From: Bacteroidia bacterium
Lineage (GTDB): Bacteria; Bacteroidota; Bacteroidia; B-17B0; Aurantibacillaceae
Length of the DNA stretch: 64,000 nt
Direction of reading: 5' to 3'
Assembly: GCA_022841465.1 (NCBI GenBank)
Contig: JALHRL010000014.1
Coordinates: forward strand, 22,932 to 86,931
How positions within the stretch are numbered: position 1 is the first letter of the stretch; the number at the start of each line of letters is the position of its first letter. The translations under genes and the position numbers were made by a program. The notes beneath the pieces are model-generated. The model did no database searches and was not told the origin of the DNA. It saw only the letters and a list, made by a program, of their open reading frames with translations. Below are positions 16,044 through 23,631 of the stretch, in pieces.

Positions 16044-16601
16044 TTATTTCTTTTGGAATGGTTCTAAAACACTGTAAACATCAACATCTACAACTTCTGC
16101 AATGTTTTTTACATACATAGATGGTACTTTAATTTTATAATCCACTACACTAATTTTGAATTTAGTTTTAATGGTTAACTCGTTACCCTTTTTTGTAATG
16201 GTGCCTTCGTATGTTTCTTCTTTGGTTTCTCCATGAATTTCCATTTTTCCGGTAACCGTAACCTTTGTTTCGCCATCTTTCGTTAAATCAACTTGCTCGT
16301 TAATTTTTCCTTTAAAAATAGCATTCGGAAATTTTTCAGTTTCCATGTAATTTTCATTAAAATGTTCTTCCATTAAAGAGTTTTTAAACTTAAACGCAAT
16401 AACATTTATTATTATTTGAATATTGTTGGTTGAAGGGTTGTAAACAATTACTCCACCGTTATTTGTTGCCGTAATATCTTCCAGCGGAGCCTTAGAAAAA
16501 AAAGAAATTTTAGTGGTTCCTTCTTTTGCCTTATACATTTGGGCATTTACATTTAATGCAAACAAGGCTGATAAAATTAATGTGAAAAAAGCTTTAAGCA
16601 T
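16044..16601 (-). CDS. YceI family periplasmic protein
   Basis: 185 residues with a signal peptide ending near NVNAQ. The YceI fold is a lipocalin-like barrel that binds polyisoprenoids or other lipids in the periplasm. Seen features are TKISFFSKAPLEDITATN at the start, NSLMEEHFNENYMETEKFP in the middle and GEMKE-type strands, ending FKISVVDYKIKVPS. It lies between the DUF5777 barrel and mutY and is probably co-transcribed with the barrel. Ligand unknown. Confidence 0.85.
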   Translation of the reverse strand: MLKAFFTLILSALFALNVNAQMYKAKEGTTKISFFSKAPLEDITATNNGGVIVYNPSTNNIQIIINVIAFKFKNSLMEEHFNENYMETEKFPNAIFKGKINEQVDLTKDGETKVTVTGKMEIHGETKEETYEGTITKKGNELTIKTKFKISVVDYKIKVPSMYVKNIAEVVDVDVYSVLEPFQKK

Positions 16602-16632
16602 ATTTCTAAATTTTAATCAAATATACCTTAAA

Positions 16633-17685
16633 TTAAGCTAAAGTGCAAATACTCAAAAACTTATCAATTAATCGCGGCCAAGCCAGTTGATGCATGTTTG
16701 ATTGTTTAATTTTACTTGCCTCTTTACTAAAAATAGTATTACACTTTATAATTGTAAACTGAGTAATTAAATGCTGGTGAGAAAGGATATGCTTTAGCTT
16801 ATGCTGTTTGTTTTCTATCACATAATGTTTTCCAATGATCTTTAATAAATTTTTATTTTTCAAAAGCTGATACAATTCTGTCTCCTCATCGGTTTCTATT
16901 AAAAACAATTCGTTTAATCCTTGCCAAATGTCTTTAGCTGTTCTTTTGTTATAGAGCACATCTCCCTTTTTATCTATCAATAAAAAATAATTAAAATAAC
17001 GTTTGCGTACTTTCGTTTTCTTTTCTTTAACCGGTAAGGCCGCAACCATCCCTCTTTCAAAAGCAAAGCATTTACTTTTTAAAACACAAACGGTACAATT
17101 TGGGTTTACCGGTTTACACATTTGTGAACCAAATTCCATAATGGCTTGATTATATAAGGCCGGATTTTTTTTATTTAAAAGTACTTGCGCCAACTCTTCA
17201 AATTGCTTTTTGCCTGATGAACTATCAATAGGTGTTTTTATTCCGTAAACGCGACTTAATACTCTGTAAACATTTCCATCTATTACAGCATGCGGCAAAT
17301 TATAGGCAAAACTTGCTATGGCAGCTGCAGTATATGTTCCAACTCCTTTTAATTCTATTATTTGATTGTATGTGCATGGGAAATTGCCATTAAATTTAGT
17401 GTTTATCAATTTTGCACTTAAATGTAGGTTACGCGCTCTAGAATAATAACCCAAGCCTTGCCACAATTTAAGCACCTCCTCTTCCTTGGCTTTGGCTAAT
17501 TTTTCTACAATTGGGTACTTTTTAACAAATGCTTCATAGTAAGAAAGACCCTGCTCTACCCTGGTTTGTTGCAATATAATTTCACTTAACCATATAAAAT
17601 AAGGGTTAGTGGTTTCTCGCCAAGGTAAATTACGCTTGTTTTTCGTGTACCATTGCTCTATTTTTCTTCCAAATTCGGGGTCCAT
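16633..17685 (-). CDS. mutY: A/G-specific adenine DNA glycosylase MutY
   Basis: 350 residues. MutY removes adenine mispaired with 8-oxoguanine. Visible motifs are the catalytic glutamate in WLSEIILQQT (E35), the helix-hairpin-helix ELKGVGTYTAAA, the catalytic aspartate in VIDGNVYRV (D134), and a C-x6-C-x2-C-x5-C iron-sulfur cluster at C188, C195, C198 and C204. The C-terminal third is the NUDIX-like 8-oxoG recognition domain. Divergent from the HU gene, a usual arrangement in Bacteroidota. Confidence 0.95.
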   Translation of the reverse strand: MDPEFGRKIEQWYTKNKRNLPWRETTNPYFIWLSEIILQQTRVEQGLSYYEAFVKKYPIVEKLAKAKEEEVLKLWQGLGYYSRARNLHLSAKLINTKFNGNFPCTYNQIIELKGVGTYTAAAIASFAYNLPHAVIDGNVYRVLSRVYGIKTPIDSSSGKKQFEELAQVLLNKKNPALYNQAIMEFGSQMCKPVNPNCTVCVLKSKCFAFERGMVAALPVKEKKTKVRKRYFNYFLLIDKKGDVLYNKRTAKDIWQGLNELFLIETDEETELYQLLKNKNLLKIIGKHYVIENKQHKLKHILSHQHLITQFTIIKCNTIFSKEASKIKQSNMHQLAWPRLIDKFLSICTLA

Positions 17686-17740
17686 TAGGGCTATTTTTGG
17701 GTAAATGTGAAGATTTTCTCGAATTTTTCAATTTATTTTT

Positions 17741-17768
17741 TTTGGTTTTAATTAAAATACTATCTTTG
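17741..17768 (+). promoter_or_regulatory. Candidate Bacteroidota promoter of the HU gene
   Basis: TTTG at 17741-17744 and TATCTTTG at 17761-17768 match the -33 TTTG and -7 TAnnTTTG elements of Bacteroidota promoters, spaced 16 bp (slightly short of usual). It would give about a 40-nt leader for the HU gene at 17817. Confidence 0.5.
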
Positions 17769-17816
17769 CTCCCCTATTTTAAAATTTCAATTAATTGATT
17801 TTAAATAATTTGAGAG

Positions 17817-18131
17817 ATGACAAAAGCAGATATTGTAAACGAGATTTCAGAAAAAACAGGTGTTGAGAAAATTGCGGTTCAAGCTACTGTAGAAGCCTTT
17901 ATGAAAACCATCCGCAATTCAATGATTGAAGGTAAAAATGTTTACCTACGTGGATTTGGAACATTTGTAGTAAAGAAAAGAGCTGAGAAAATTGGCCGTA
18001 ATATTTCTAAAAATACTACAGTTGTTATTCCGGCGCATTTTATTCCGGCATTTAAACCGGCTAAAACTTTTGCAGAGCGCGTAAAACGCAATGTAAAATC
18101 GGCAGAGCCGGAACCAAAAAATGATGATTAA
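17817..18131 (+). CDS. HU/IHF family DNA-binding protein
   Basis: 104 residues with the full HU/IHF body: MTKADIVNEISEKTGVEK at the N-terminus, VYLRGFGTFVVKKRAEKIGRN in the beta arm and FKPAKTFAERV at the end, plus a short acidic and basic tail. It bends and compacts DNA in the nucleoid. It heads a plus-strand set with the TPR protein, the bS22-like gene and RNase E/G, a conserved order in Bacteroidota. Confidence 0.92.
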   Translation: MTKADIVNEISEKTGVEKIAVQATVEAFMKTIRNSMIEGKNVYLRGFGTFVVKKRAEKIGRNISKNTTVVIPAHFIPAFKPAKTFAERVKRNVKSAEPEPKNDD

Positions 18132-18151
18132 TAATTTTGATGTAAGTTAAA

Positions 18152-18979
18152 GTGAAGCCCATTCAAGTTAAAATAGCTTTAACTGCAGGTGCGTTTTTAC
18201 TGTTCGTTCTTTTATTTAATGCAAACCGAATTGCTCCTTCAAAAAAAGAAGCAATGGGATCTAACAACAAAACTGGCATTACAAATAATGCCAACATTGA
18301 TGTTTATGCCAACATTGCTGAAAAAAACTTAAATGAGGAACTAAAAACCAAATTTAATTTTTTTAAAAAAGAGGCGGTAAAAAATGCCAACTACTTTGAT
18401 AGCCTTGCAACACTTTGGGATAATTTAAAAAAACCAGATGTTGCTTCTTTAAACATGGAAAGGAAGGCCTTGCAAACAAAAAAGGCAGCAGATTGGTTTA
18501 TGGCCGGAAACAGGTATTATTACAGTGTTCCGTTTATAAAAGACGAAACTGAACTTCCTGTTTTATACGAAAGTGCAGTGCGTTGTTTTAAAAAAGGCCT
18601 AGAACTTGACCCCAAGGATAACGATGCAAAAATTATGTTGGCCTCTTGTTATGTTGAAGGTACAAACAACCCAATGGATGGTATTACCCTTTTAAAAGAA
18701 GTTGAAAAGGTAGACAGCAACAATGTAAAATTACAATTAGCTTTTGCCTTCTTTTCCGTTAAAAGTAACCAAATGGATAAAGCCATTAAAAGGTTTAATA
18801 AGGTTTTAGAAGTTGACCCTAACTATATTGAAGCTTATTTACACTTAGCAGATATATACGAACAAATGAATAATACCGATAAAACAATTGAAGCATTAGA
18901 AAAATACGCCGCTAAAACCAACGACCCTATGTCGAAGAGCGAAGTGGAGAAATACATAAAACAATTAAAATTAAAATAA
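18152..18979 (+). CDS. Tetratricopeptide repeat protein
   Basis: 275 residues. A basic start and one hydrophobic segment (about 9-24) suggest a membrane anchor. TPR motifs run from about 130 to 270, e.g. AVRCFKKGLELDPKDNDAKIM and AIKRFNKVLEVDPNYIEAYL, which form protein-binding superhelices. Starts at GTG 18152, 20 bp after the HU stop. In Bacteroidota this gene sits between the HU and RNase E/G genes; a role in the same process is unproven. Confidence 0.8.
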   Translation: MKPIQVKIALTAGAFLLFVLLFNANRIAPSKKEAMGSNNKTGITNNANIDVYANIAEKNLNEELKTKFNFFKKEAVKNANYFDSLATLWDNLKKPDVASLNMERKALQTKKAADWFMAGNRYYYSVPFIKDETELPVLYESAVRCFKKGLELDPKDNDAKIMLASCYVEGTNNPMDGITLLKEVEKVDSNNVKLQLAFAFFSVKSNQMDKAIKRFNKVLEVDPNYIEAYLHLADIYEQMNNTDKTIEALEKYAAKTNDPMSKSEVEKYIKQLKLK

Positions 18980-19006
18980 ATAGAATATTAACTTAAAAAT
19001 TAATTT

Positions 19007-19096
19007 ATGCCAAGCGGAAAGAAAAGAAAAAGACATAAAATGGCAACTCATAAGCGTAAAAAACGCCTAAGAAAGAATCGCCATAAGAAAAAATAA
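19007..19096 (+). CDS. Small basic ribosomal protein of the bS22/mS38 (AURKAIP1/COX24) type, 29 aa
   Basis: ATG 19007 opens 29 codons: MPSGKKRKRHKMATHKRKKR, then LRKNRHKKK and a TAA. The composition and the KRKRHKM...HKRKKRLR pattern match the COX24 C-terminal/AURKAIP1 domain, homologous to mitochondrial mS38 and mycobacterial bS22, which bind the small ribosomal subunit. In Bacteroidota it typically precedes the RNase E/G gene, as here. It is too short for ordinary ORF calling but this conserved location makes it convincing. Confidence 0.85.
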   Translation: MPSGKKRKRHKMATHKRKKRLRKNRHKKK

Positions 19097-19241
19097 CCTT
19101 AGGTTATTTAATCTATAATTAGCAATAGCAGAAAATTTTTCTGTTTATACTTCAAACTATTATTAAAGAAAACAGGTAATGGAATTCATTGTTATGTATT
19201 CACGTTCCTGCTTTCTTATTATATAATTAAATTTATTTAGC
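19091..19241 (+). other. Leader between the bS22-like gene and RNase E/G, with hairpins
   Basis: About 145 bases without a gene. A perfect AT-rich inverted repeat AAATAACC-TTA-GGTTATTT (19091-19109) overlaps the stop codon of the bS22-like gene. A second, CAGAAAA/TTTTCTG, lies near 19129-19143. Neither is followed by a long T-run. They could be RNA processing sites or a leader for control of the RNase gene. Confidence 0.4.
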
Positions 19242-20798
19242 GTGAACCATGAATTAATAATTAATTCAACAGCCAACGAAGTGGTAATAGCGCTGTTAAG
19301 CGACAAGCGCCTTATTGAGCTTCACCGTGAAAAAAGCAACTCTCGCTTTATGGTGGGTGATATTTATTTTGGTAAAGCAAAAAAGGTGATGACCGGCCTT
19401 AACGCTGCCTTTGTGGATGTTGGATACGATAAAGACGCCTTTTTACATTATTTGGATTTAGGCCCACAAGCTAACTCTTTAATAAAATTTGTTGACGCCG
19501 TAAAATCAGGCAAACAAAATGTTAGCAACCTCATGTATTTTAAAAATGAGGGAGAAATTAAAAAAGACGGAAAAATTAATGAGGTAATAAAAAGTGGTCA
19601 ACATGTTTTAGTACAAGTTGCTAAAGAACCTATTAGCGCAAAAGGACCTCGAATTACAACCGAAATTAGTTTAGCCGGAAGATACTTAGTGCTTATTCCA
19701 TTCTCCGATAAAATTTCTGTTTCCTCAAAAATCAGAAACTTTGAAGAAAAAAATCGCTTAAAAGAATTAATGCAAAGCATAAAGCCCAAAAACTTTGGTG
19801 TAATTGTGCGTACTGTTGCAGAAGGTAAAACCGTTGCAGAATTAGAAGCAGATTTAAATGATTTAATTAAGAAGTGGGACGAGTGTTTTAAGCAATTAAA
19901 AACAGCCGAGCCGCCTTTAAGAGTATTGGGCGAAATGGACAGAACCAACTCTATTTTGCGCGATTTTTTAAATGCTTCTTTTAATGCTATTCATGTAAAC
20001 GATCAAAAAATATTTGACGATTTAAAAACTTACTTAAAAAGTATTGCCCCTGATAAGGTTGATATTATTAAACTGTACACCGGTAAAATTCCAATTTTTG
20101 ATGCATTTAGTGTAGAAAAACAAATTAAAAGTTTGTTTGGAAAAACAGTGCACATGAAAAGCGGAGCGTACCTGGTAATTGAACACACGGAAGCTTTACA
20201 CGTATTTGATGTTAATAGCGGAAACAGAGCAAAAAGTGATAGCAGCCAGGAAGAAAACGCTTTAGAAGTAAACCTGGAAGCAGCAGTAGAAGTTGCCCGC
20301 CAATTACGTTTGCGTGATATGGGTGGTATTATTGTAGTAGATTTTATTGACTTACACAGTTCTGAAAATCGTAAATTATTATTTGATAAACTGAAAGAGG
20401 AAATGAAGTACGATCGTGCAAAACACAACATACTTCCTCCAAGTAAATTTGGTTTAATTCAAATTACTCGTCAGCGTTTACGCCCCGAAATTAATGTAGA
20501 AGTAACGGAAACTTGTGCAAGTTGCAATGGAACCGGAAAAGCACAACCTAGTTTGTTGTTTGTTGACCAAATTGAAAATTCTTTGCGCTTTATTATTAAA
20601 AACCAAAACCAAAAAAACATTACCCTGCAAGTACACCCTTACATTGAAGCATTTATTACCAAAGGAAGCTGGTTTAGCAGTAAACAATGGAAATGGTATT
20701 TTGAATTTAAACAAAAAATAAAAGTAGTGCCTGTAGAAAGTTATGGTTTTATGGAATACCACTTCTTTAATAAAGAAATGGATGAAATAATCATTTAA
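19242..20798 (+). CDS. rng: Ribonuclease E/G family endoribonuclease
   Basis: 518 residues, an RNase G-like enzyme without the long E. coli RNase E scaffold. It matures 5S/16S rRNA and cleaves mRNA. Seen are the S1-like domain (about 35-125, with DVGYDKDAFLHYLDLGP), the DNase I-like catalytic region (VNSGNRAKS and GGIIVVDFIDL, giving the metal-binding aspartates) and the Zn-link CASCNGTGKA (CxxC) near 426. Start GTG 19242 matches relatives. It follows the bS22-like gene after a structured leader. Confidence 0.93.
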   Translation: MNHELIINSTANEVVIALLSDKRLIELHREKSNSRFMVGDIYFGKAKKVMTGLNAAFVDVGYDKDAFLHYLDLGPQANSLIKFVDAVKSGKQNVSNLMYFKNEGEIKKDGKINEVIKSGQHVLVQVAKEPISAKGPRITTEISLAGRYLVLIPFSDKISVSSKIRNFEEKNRLKELMQSIKPKNFGVIVRTVAEGKTVAELEADLNDLIKKWDECFKQLKTAEPPLRVLGEMDRTNSILRDFLNASFNAIHVNDQKIFDDLKTYLKSIAPDKVDIIKLYTGKIPIFDAFSVEKQIKSLFGKTVHMKSGAYLVIEHTEALHVFDVNSGNRAKSDSSQEENALEVNLEAAVEVARQLRLRDMGGIIVVDFIDLHSSENRKLLFDKLKEEMKYDRAKHNILPPSKFGLIQITRQRLRPEINVEVTETCASCNGTGKAQPSLLFVDQIENSLRFIIKNQNQKNITLQVHPYIEAFITKGSWFSSKQWKWYFEFKQKIKVVPVESYGFMEYHFFNKEMDEIII

Positions 20799-21815
20799 TT
20801 ATTTCCCTATAACAATTTCTTTTACTGAGTTTACCCAAACATCATTACTGTTTAAGCTATTTACAAGCGTAACTTTTTCGCCTCCGTGTTCGGTAAATAT
20901 TTCTTGGTACTCTGTGCCTATTTCATAAATGGTTTCCAAACAATCTGCAACAAATGCAGGCGAGAAAACTAAAATATTCTTTGCGCCTTTTTCTGCTAAT
21001 TCAGCTATTACTTTATCGCTATAAGGTTTAAGCCATTTATTATCTAATCTGCTTTGAAACGAAGAAATATATTTTCCTTCCGGAATATTTAAAGCTTTTA
21101 CTAACTGACGGGTTGTTTCCATTGAATTAGCACGGTAACAGTAGCGGTTATTGGCAGTTATTTTATTACAGCATTCGCCCATTTTACATGTGTTGTTTCC
21201 GTAATGCACCGAACCTTTTAAAATTTGACGTTCCGGTAACCCGTGGTAACTAAAAACAACATGGTCGTAATTATTGATGTTGTAATTTTTTGCTTCGTTA
21301 ACCAAGGCTTCAATAAATTTAGGGTGATCGTAAAATTTTGCAATTACGTTTAAACTCGGAATTACTTCCCAACTTTTAATTTGATTTAAAACTTCTTCTA
21401 AAGTGCTACCCGTGCTTGATGATGCATACTGTGGATAAAGAGGTATAATATGAATTTTTTCAGGTCTTTGTTTTCTAATATTTTCTAAAGCTTTGGCAAT
21501 ACTTGGCTTTTGGTATCGCATGGCTAGCTCTACAAAGTGTGTTTCTTTAACCTTTTCTTGTAACTTATTTTTTAAATCTATGCTGTGTAATAATAATGGA
21601 GAGCCTTCTTTGCCCCAAATAGCTTTATATAATTTTGACGAACGAAAACTTCTGAAAGGAACAATAATAAAATTTACCAAAATAAATCTTCCAATTGGGT
21701 TTATATCAATTACCCTTTTGTCATTTAAAAATTGGGTAAGGTATTTTCCCACTTTACCGGGTTCAGGAGAATCGGGTGTGCCAAGGTTAATTAATAAAAT
21801 TGCTTCGTTTTGCAT
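20799..21815 (-). CDS. hemH: Ferrochelatase HemH
   Basis: 338 residues. Inserts Fe2+ into protoporphyrin IX at the end of haem synthesis. Seen: LLINLGTPDSPEPGKVGKYL at the N-terminus, YPQYASSSTGS in the middle, the metal-binding histidine in VFSYHGLPERQ (about H190), and SFQSRLDNKWLKPY with a late glutamate in CLETIYEIG. Its start is 13 bp after lspA, so the two are likely co-transcribed. Convergent with the RNase E/G gene with no gap. Confidence 0.94.
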   Translation of the reverse strand: MQNEAILLINLGTPDSPEPGKVGKYLTQFLNDKRVIDINPIGRFILVNFIIVPFRSFRSSKLYKAIWGKEGSPLLLHSIDLKNKLQEKVKETHFVELAMRYQKPSIAKALENIRKQRPEKIHIIPLYPQYASSSTGSTLEEVLNQIKSWEVIPSLNVIAKFYDHPKFIEALVNEAKNYNINNYDHVVFSYHGLPERQILKGSVHYGNNTCKMGECCNKITANNRYCYRANSMETTRQLVKALNIPEGKYISSFQSRLDNKWLKPYSDKVIAELAEKGAKNILVFSPAFVADCLETIYEIGTEYQEIFTEHGGEKVTLVNSLNSNDVWVNSVKEIVIGK

Positions 21816-21828
21816 GATAGATTAACAG

Positions 21829-22527
21829 CTATGGTTGCGTATTGTTTTGCACACCCTTCTCAATTATTGATTCCGAATTTGCATCAGCAGAAGATGCCAC
21901 AACAGCTTCTACTTCAGCTTCCGGTTTTTTACTTAATTTTTTTTGAAAAAGAATTAAAATAGCAACGCCTGCTGAAATGGCAAAATCGGCAAAATTAAAA
22001 ATCGGTCTGAAAAACTGAAAATCTTCACCACCCCAAATAGGGAACCATTCCGGGAAATAACCGTTGTAAATAGGAAAGTAAAACATATCTACTACATGCC
22101 CATGTAAAAAACTGGCATAACCATTACCGGGAGCCACTAATTTAGAAACCATAAACTCATCGCTTTCGGTAAAAATGCTTCCGTAAAAAACACTATCAAA
22201 AATATTTCCCAAAGCACCTGCCAAAATTAAAGCCACACAGAATACAAATAAGGGATGTTCTTTGTGTGTTACAATGTGTTTAATGTAAAAAAAACCGGCA
22301 ATGCTTGCTATAATTCTAAATACACTTAAAGCCAATTTACCATAATCGCCACCAAACTCCATTCCAAAAGCCATTCCGGGATTTTCAGTAAAATGAATAA
22401 TGCACCAATTTCCCAACCTACCTACTTCACCTAATGGATAATTTAGCTTAATGTAAATTTTAATAAACTGGTCAATTAACAAAACCAGAAAAATAGTAAG
22501 TATAGGTATGCGATAGGTTTTAAACAT
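21829..22527 (-). CDS. lspA: Lipoprotein signal peptidase LspA (enlarged)
   Basis: 232 residues, longer than the usual about 165. LspA cleaves signal peptides of lipidated prolipoproteins in the inner membrane. Four membrane segments are visible, with ENPGMAFGM as the conserved loop, GALGNIFD (D111), HVVDMFYFP (D147) and NFADFAISAGV (D181). D147 and D181 are the probable aspartate catalytic dyad. The loop between GNIFD and VVD is about 27 residues longer than in E. coli LspA, and a Glu/Ala-rich tail extends after the last helix. Preceded by a hairpin after the DksA-like gene and followed 13 bp later by hemH. Confidence 0.9.
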   Translation of the reverse strand: MFKTYRIPILTIFLVLLIDQFIKIYIKLNYPLGEVGRLGNWCIIHFTENPGMAFGMEFGGDYGKLALSVFRIIASIAGFFYIKHIVTHKEHPLFVFCVALILAGALGNIFDSVFYGSIFTESDEFMVSKLVAPGNGYASFLHGHVVDMFYFPIYNGYFPEWFPIWGGEDFQFFRPIFNFADFAISAGVAILILFQKKLSKKPEAEVEAVVASSADANSESIIEKGVQNNTQP

Positions 22528-22575
22528 AAATAAAAAAAGGCTATTAATGCTGCTGCAAAAATAGCCTTTAAATAT
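22528..22575 (-). terminator. Hairpin between the DksA-like gene and lspA
   Basis: The inverted repeat AAAAGGCTATT/AATAGCCTTT with a 13-base loop lies between the DksA-like stop and the lspA start. On the minus strand it is followed by T residues, so it may end the ileS-dksA transcript partly and leave lspA to a weaker promoter or readthrough. Confidence 0.55.
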
Positions 22576-22586
22576 GGGAAATTAAA

Positions 22587-23612
22587 TTAATTGTTTTGAT
22601 TCAATTTAGCATCAATGCTTAAAGTTGCATGAGGCACACTGCGTAAGCGTTCTTTAGGAATTAGCTTACCGGTTGCGCGACAAATACCATAACTTTTATT
22701 TTCAATACGAACCAAAGCATTTTTTAAGTTGATAATGTATTTTTCTTGACGAGAAGCAAGTTGAGCTGTTTCTTCTTTGCTCATTACATCACTTCCATCT
22801 TCTAACAGTTTAAAGGTAGGTGAGGTATCATCCGTTCCATGATTATCTTCATTACTTAAAGTTTGTTTTAGTAAATCGTAGTCGGTTTGTGCTTCTTTTA
22901 ATTTTTCTAAAATCAACTCTTTAAATTCAGCTAATTCTTTATCTGTATATCTTGAACGGTTATCCTTTGTGTTTACAAATGGCTTAGGTGCTTTTTCGTT
23001 GCTTTTCTTAATTAATGGTTTAGATAAATCAACTTGTAATGGGCGGTTGCGAATATACGCTTCCATACTTCCTCCGCTTGATTTTCCTTCATTCTTTTTA
23101 CGGCGACCTCTACCTCTTTTTATAGGCTCTTCATCATCATCATCTATTTCCGGAACATCGGCACCACCATCTAAATCCACTAAGCCCGCTTCATCTAACT
23201 CTCCTACAATTTCATCATCATCTTCCGGTTTTTCGTAATCGTCCTTTATATCTACATCTTCCTCATCATCATCTCCGCCTTTCTTCGATTTTTTTCCACT
23301 GGTTTTTGCTTTTACTGAACCCTTATCTTTTTTCTTAATTGCATCAATTGGTTTTCCTACCGGTTTTTTTGCAATTACTTTAGCAATGGGTTTTGCAGCT
23401 TTTTTTACAGCCTTTTTTTCAGGTTTAGTTGCTTTTGCCGGTTTACTTGCTTTTTTTGCAACGGGTTTTGCCGCTTTTTTTGGCGCAGGCTTTTTTGCAG
23501 CCGGCTTTTTTGCAGCAGGTTTTTTTACGGCTGCTTTTTTAGCCGCGGGTTTACTTGCTTTTTTTGGCGCAGGTTTTTTTGCCTTTGCTTTTTTATTGTC
23601 CTTTTTTGCCAT
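22587..23612 (-). CDS. DksA/TraR-like regulator with Lys/Ala-rich and acidic N-terminal regions
   Basis: 341 residues. The C-terminal about 120 residues match DksA-type RNA polymerase-binding proteins: a coiled-coil-like helix pair (FKELILEKLKEAQTDYDLLKQ...) and the DksA end YGICRATGKLIPKERLRSVP. The zinc-finger cysteines are mostly lost: only the first Cys of the first pair is present, and no second pair is visible. The first about 110 residues are a Lys/Ala/Pro tract; about 115-165 are acidic (DDDEEDVDIKDD). In Bacteroidota this gene lies between ileS and lspA, as here (19 bp after ileS). It may be a global transcription modulator; DNA contact by the tail is inference. Confidence 0.8.
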   Translation of the reverse strand: MAKKDNKKAKAKKPAPKKASKPAAKKAAVKKPAAKKPAAKKPAPKKAAKPVAKKASKPAKATKPEKKAVKKAAKPIAKVIAKKPVGKPIDAIKKKDKGSVKAKTSGKKSKKGGDDDEEDVDIKDDYEKPEDDDEIVGELDEAGLVDLDGGADVPEIDDDDEEPIKRGRGRRKKNEGKSSGGSMEAYIRNRPLQVDLSKPLIKKSNEKAPKPFVNTKDNRSRYTDKELAEFKELILEKLKEAQTDYDLLKQTLSNEDNHGTDDTSPTFKLLEDGSDVMSKEETAQLASRQEKYIINLKNALVRIENKSYGICRATGKLIPKERLRSVPHATLSIDAKLNQNN

Positions 23613-23631
23613 CTCTATTTACTCTAAATTA

